A DNA stretch of 64,000 nt from Planctomonas sp. JC2975 (lineage in GTDB: Bacteria; Actinomycetota; Actinomycetes; Actinomycetales; Microbacteriaceae): assembly GCF_012985205.1 (NCBI RefSeq), contig NZ_JABEKS010000001.1, forward strand, positions 558,001-622,000. The letters are read 5' to 3'. A program made the translations under genes and the position numbers. Below are positions 63,316 to 64,000 of the stretch, piece by piece (the first letter of the stretch is position 1; every line of letters begins with the position of its first letter). Under the pieces are notes generated by a model that did no database searches, was not told the DNA's origin, and saw only the letters and a program-made list of their open reading frames with translations.

Positions 63316-64000
63316 TCAGGCCGACTTCTCTTCGCGACGCGTGCGACGATGCGGAACGATCGTCGGTGCCGCGTTGTCGAGGACCGCTTCACGGGTGACC
63401 ACGACGCGCGCCACCTCTTCGCTGGAGGGCACCTCGAACATGATCGGTCCGAGCACCTCCTCCAGGATCGCCCGCAGACCACGAGCGCCGGTCTGGCGCA
63501 GCACGGCGAGGTCGGCAATGGCGTCCAGAGCCGGCTGGTCGAAGTCCAATTCGACGCCATCGAGCTCGAACATGCGCTGATACTGCTTGACGAGCGCGTT
63601 CTTCGGCTCGGTGAGAATCTGGATGAGCGCCTCGCGATCGAGCTGCGTGACGGTTGTCACGACCGGAAGACGCCCGATGAACTCCGGGATCAGGCCGAAC
63701 TTGTGCAGGTCTTCGGGGAGCACCTCACTGAAGAGGTTGATGTCGTCGCCCTTGCTGTGCAGGGGGGCGCCGAAGCCGATGCCCTTCTTGCCTGCGCGCG
63801 ACGAGATGATGTCCTCGAGACCGGCGAATGCGCCGGCGACGATGAACAACACGTTGGTGGTGTCGATCTGGATGAACTCCTGGTGCGGATGCTTACGACC
63901 GCCCTGCGGCGGCACCGACGCCACGGTCCCCTCCAGGATCTTCAGCAGTGCCTGCTGCACGCCCTCACCCGACACATCGCGCGTGATCGACGGGTTCTCG
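63316..64000 (-). CDS. clpX: ATP-dependent Clp protease ATP-binding subunit ClpX, 5' part outside the window
   Basis: Unfoldase of ClpXP. About 228 C-terminal residues are visible: [35 protein letters not shown] (pore RKH loop), [38 protein letters not shown] and the sensor-2 region [20 protein letters not shown]. The N-terminal zinc domain and Walker motifs lie past base 64000. An Arg/Glu-rich end follows. The LD-carboxypeptidase gene follows directly. Confidence 0.97.
   Translation of the reverse strand, partial: ENPSITRDVSGEGVQQALLKILEGTVASVPPQGGRKHPHQEFIQIDTTNVLFIVAGAFAGLEDIISSRAGKKGIGFGAPLHSKGDDINLFSEVLPEDLHKFGLIPEFIGRLPVVTTVTQLDREALIQILTEPKNALVKQYQRMFELDGVELDFDQPALDAIADLAVLRQTGARGLRAILEEVLGPIMFEVPSSEEVARVVVTREAVLDNAAPTIVPHRRTRREEKSA

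Overview
The window is a dense, high-GC chromosomal segment. Gene content, gene order and signals point to an actinobacterium of the family Microbacteriaceae; I cannot fix the genus. Supporting signs are the blocks lepA-rpsT-holA-comEC-comEA-leuS and ileS-folC-DUF4233-ndk / VKOR / rne-rplU-rpmA-obgE-proB-proA-nadD-rsfS, an ultrashort-stem-I ileS T-box, many GTG starts, and -10 boxes only 6-7 nt before start codons, which suggests many leaderless mRNAs. No IS element, prophage, CRISPR array or rRNA was seen.

Layout. 1-10.4 kb: lepA (cut by the window edge), a frameshifted amidohydrolase, rpsT, the DNA-uptake pair comEA-comEC with holA, and leuS. 10.4-18.6 kb: pabB, a four-gene osmoprotectant ABC importer with an upstream TetR gene, an App1-type phosphatase and an AlkZ-like winged-helix protein. 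18.6-25.2 kb: an alpha-glucoside locus with two permeases, a binding lipoprotein, a GH13 glucosidase and a LacI repressor, carrying a plausible operator, two leader hairpins and an intercistronic hairpin. 25.4-31.5 kb: accessory genes (UbiA-family protein, DHA2 exporter, secreted coiled-coil lysozyme-like protein, luciferase-like oxidoreductase, MerR regulator) and a decayed aldehyde dehydrogenase 3' end lying against tRNA-Ala(GGC).

31.5-49.6 kb is a conserved housekeeping run: rsfS, a large disordered membrane protein, nadD, proA, proB, obgE, rpmA, rplU, a DUF4031 gene, RNase E/G, VKOR, ndk, DUF4233, folC and ileS with its T-box. 49.8-64 kb: a histidine kinase/response regulator pair, an MHS-type transporter, valS of the archaeal-like subtype, a GNAT protein, an ArsR-type regulator with four operator-like repeats at exact 14-bp spacing, a methyltransferase and M3 peptidase sharing a 40-bp divergent promoter, a Cys-rich copper-binding four-helix protein, an S66 LD-carboxypeptidase and the 3' part of clpX.

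I did not find a clearly new multi-gene system. The most unusual signals are regulatory: the 14-bp repeat array before the ArsR gene, the mirror-symmetric divergent leaderless promoter at 59.17-59.20 kb, the SD-masking hairpin of the GH13 leader, and a probable ATGA-to-CTGA start codon change after clpX.
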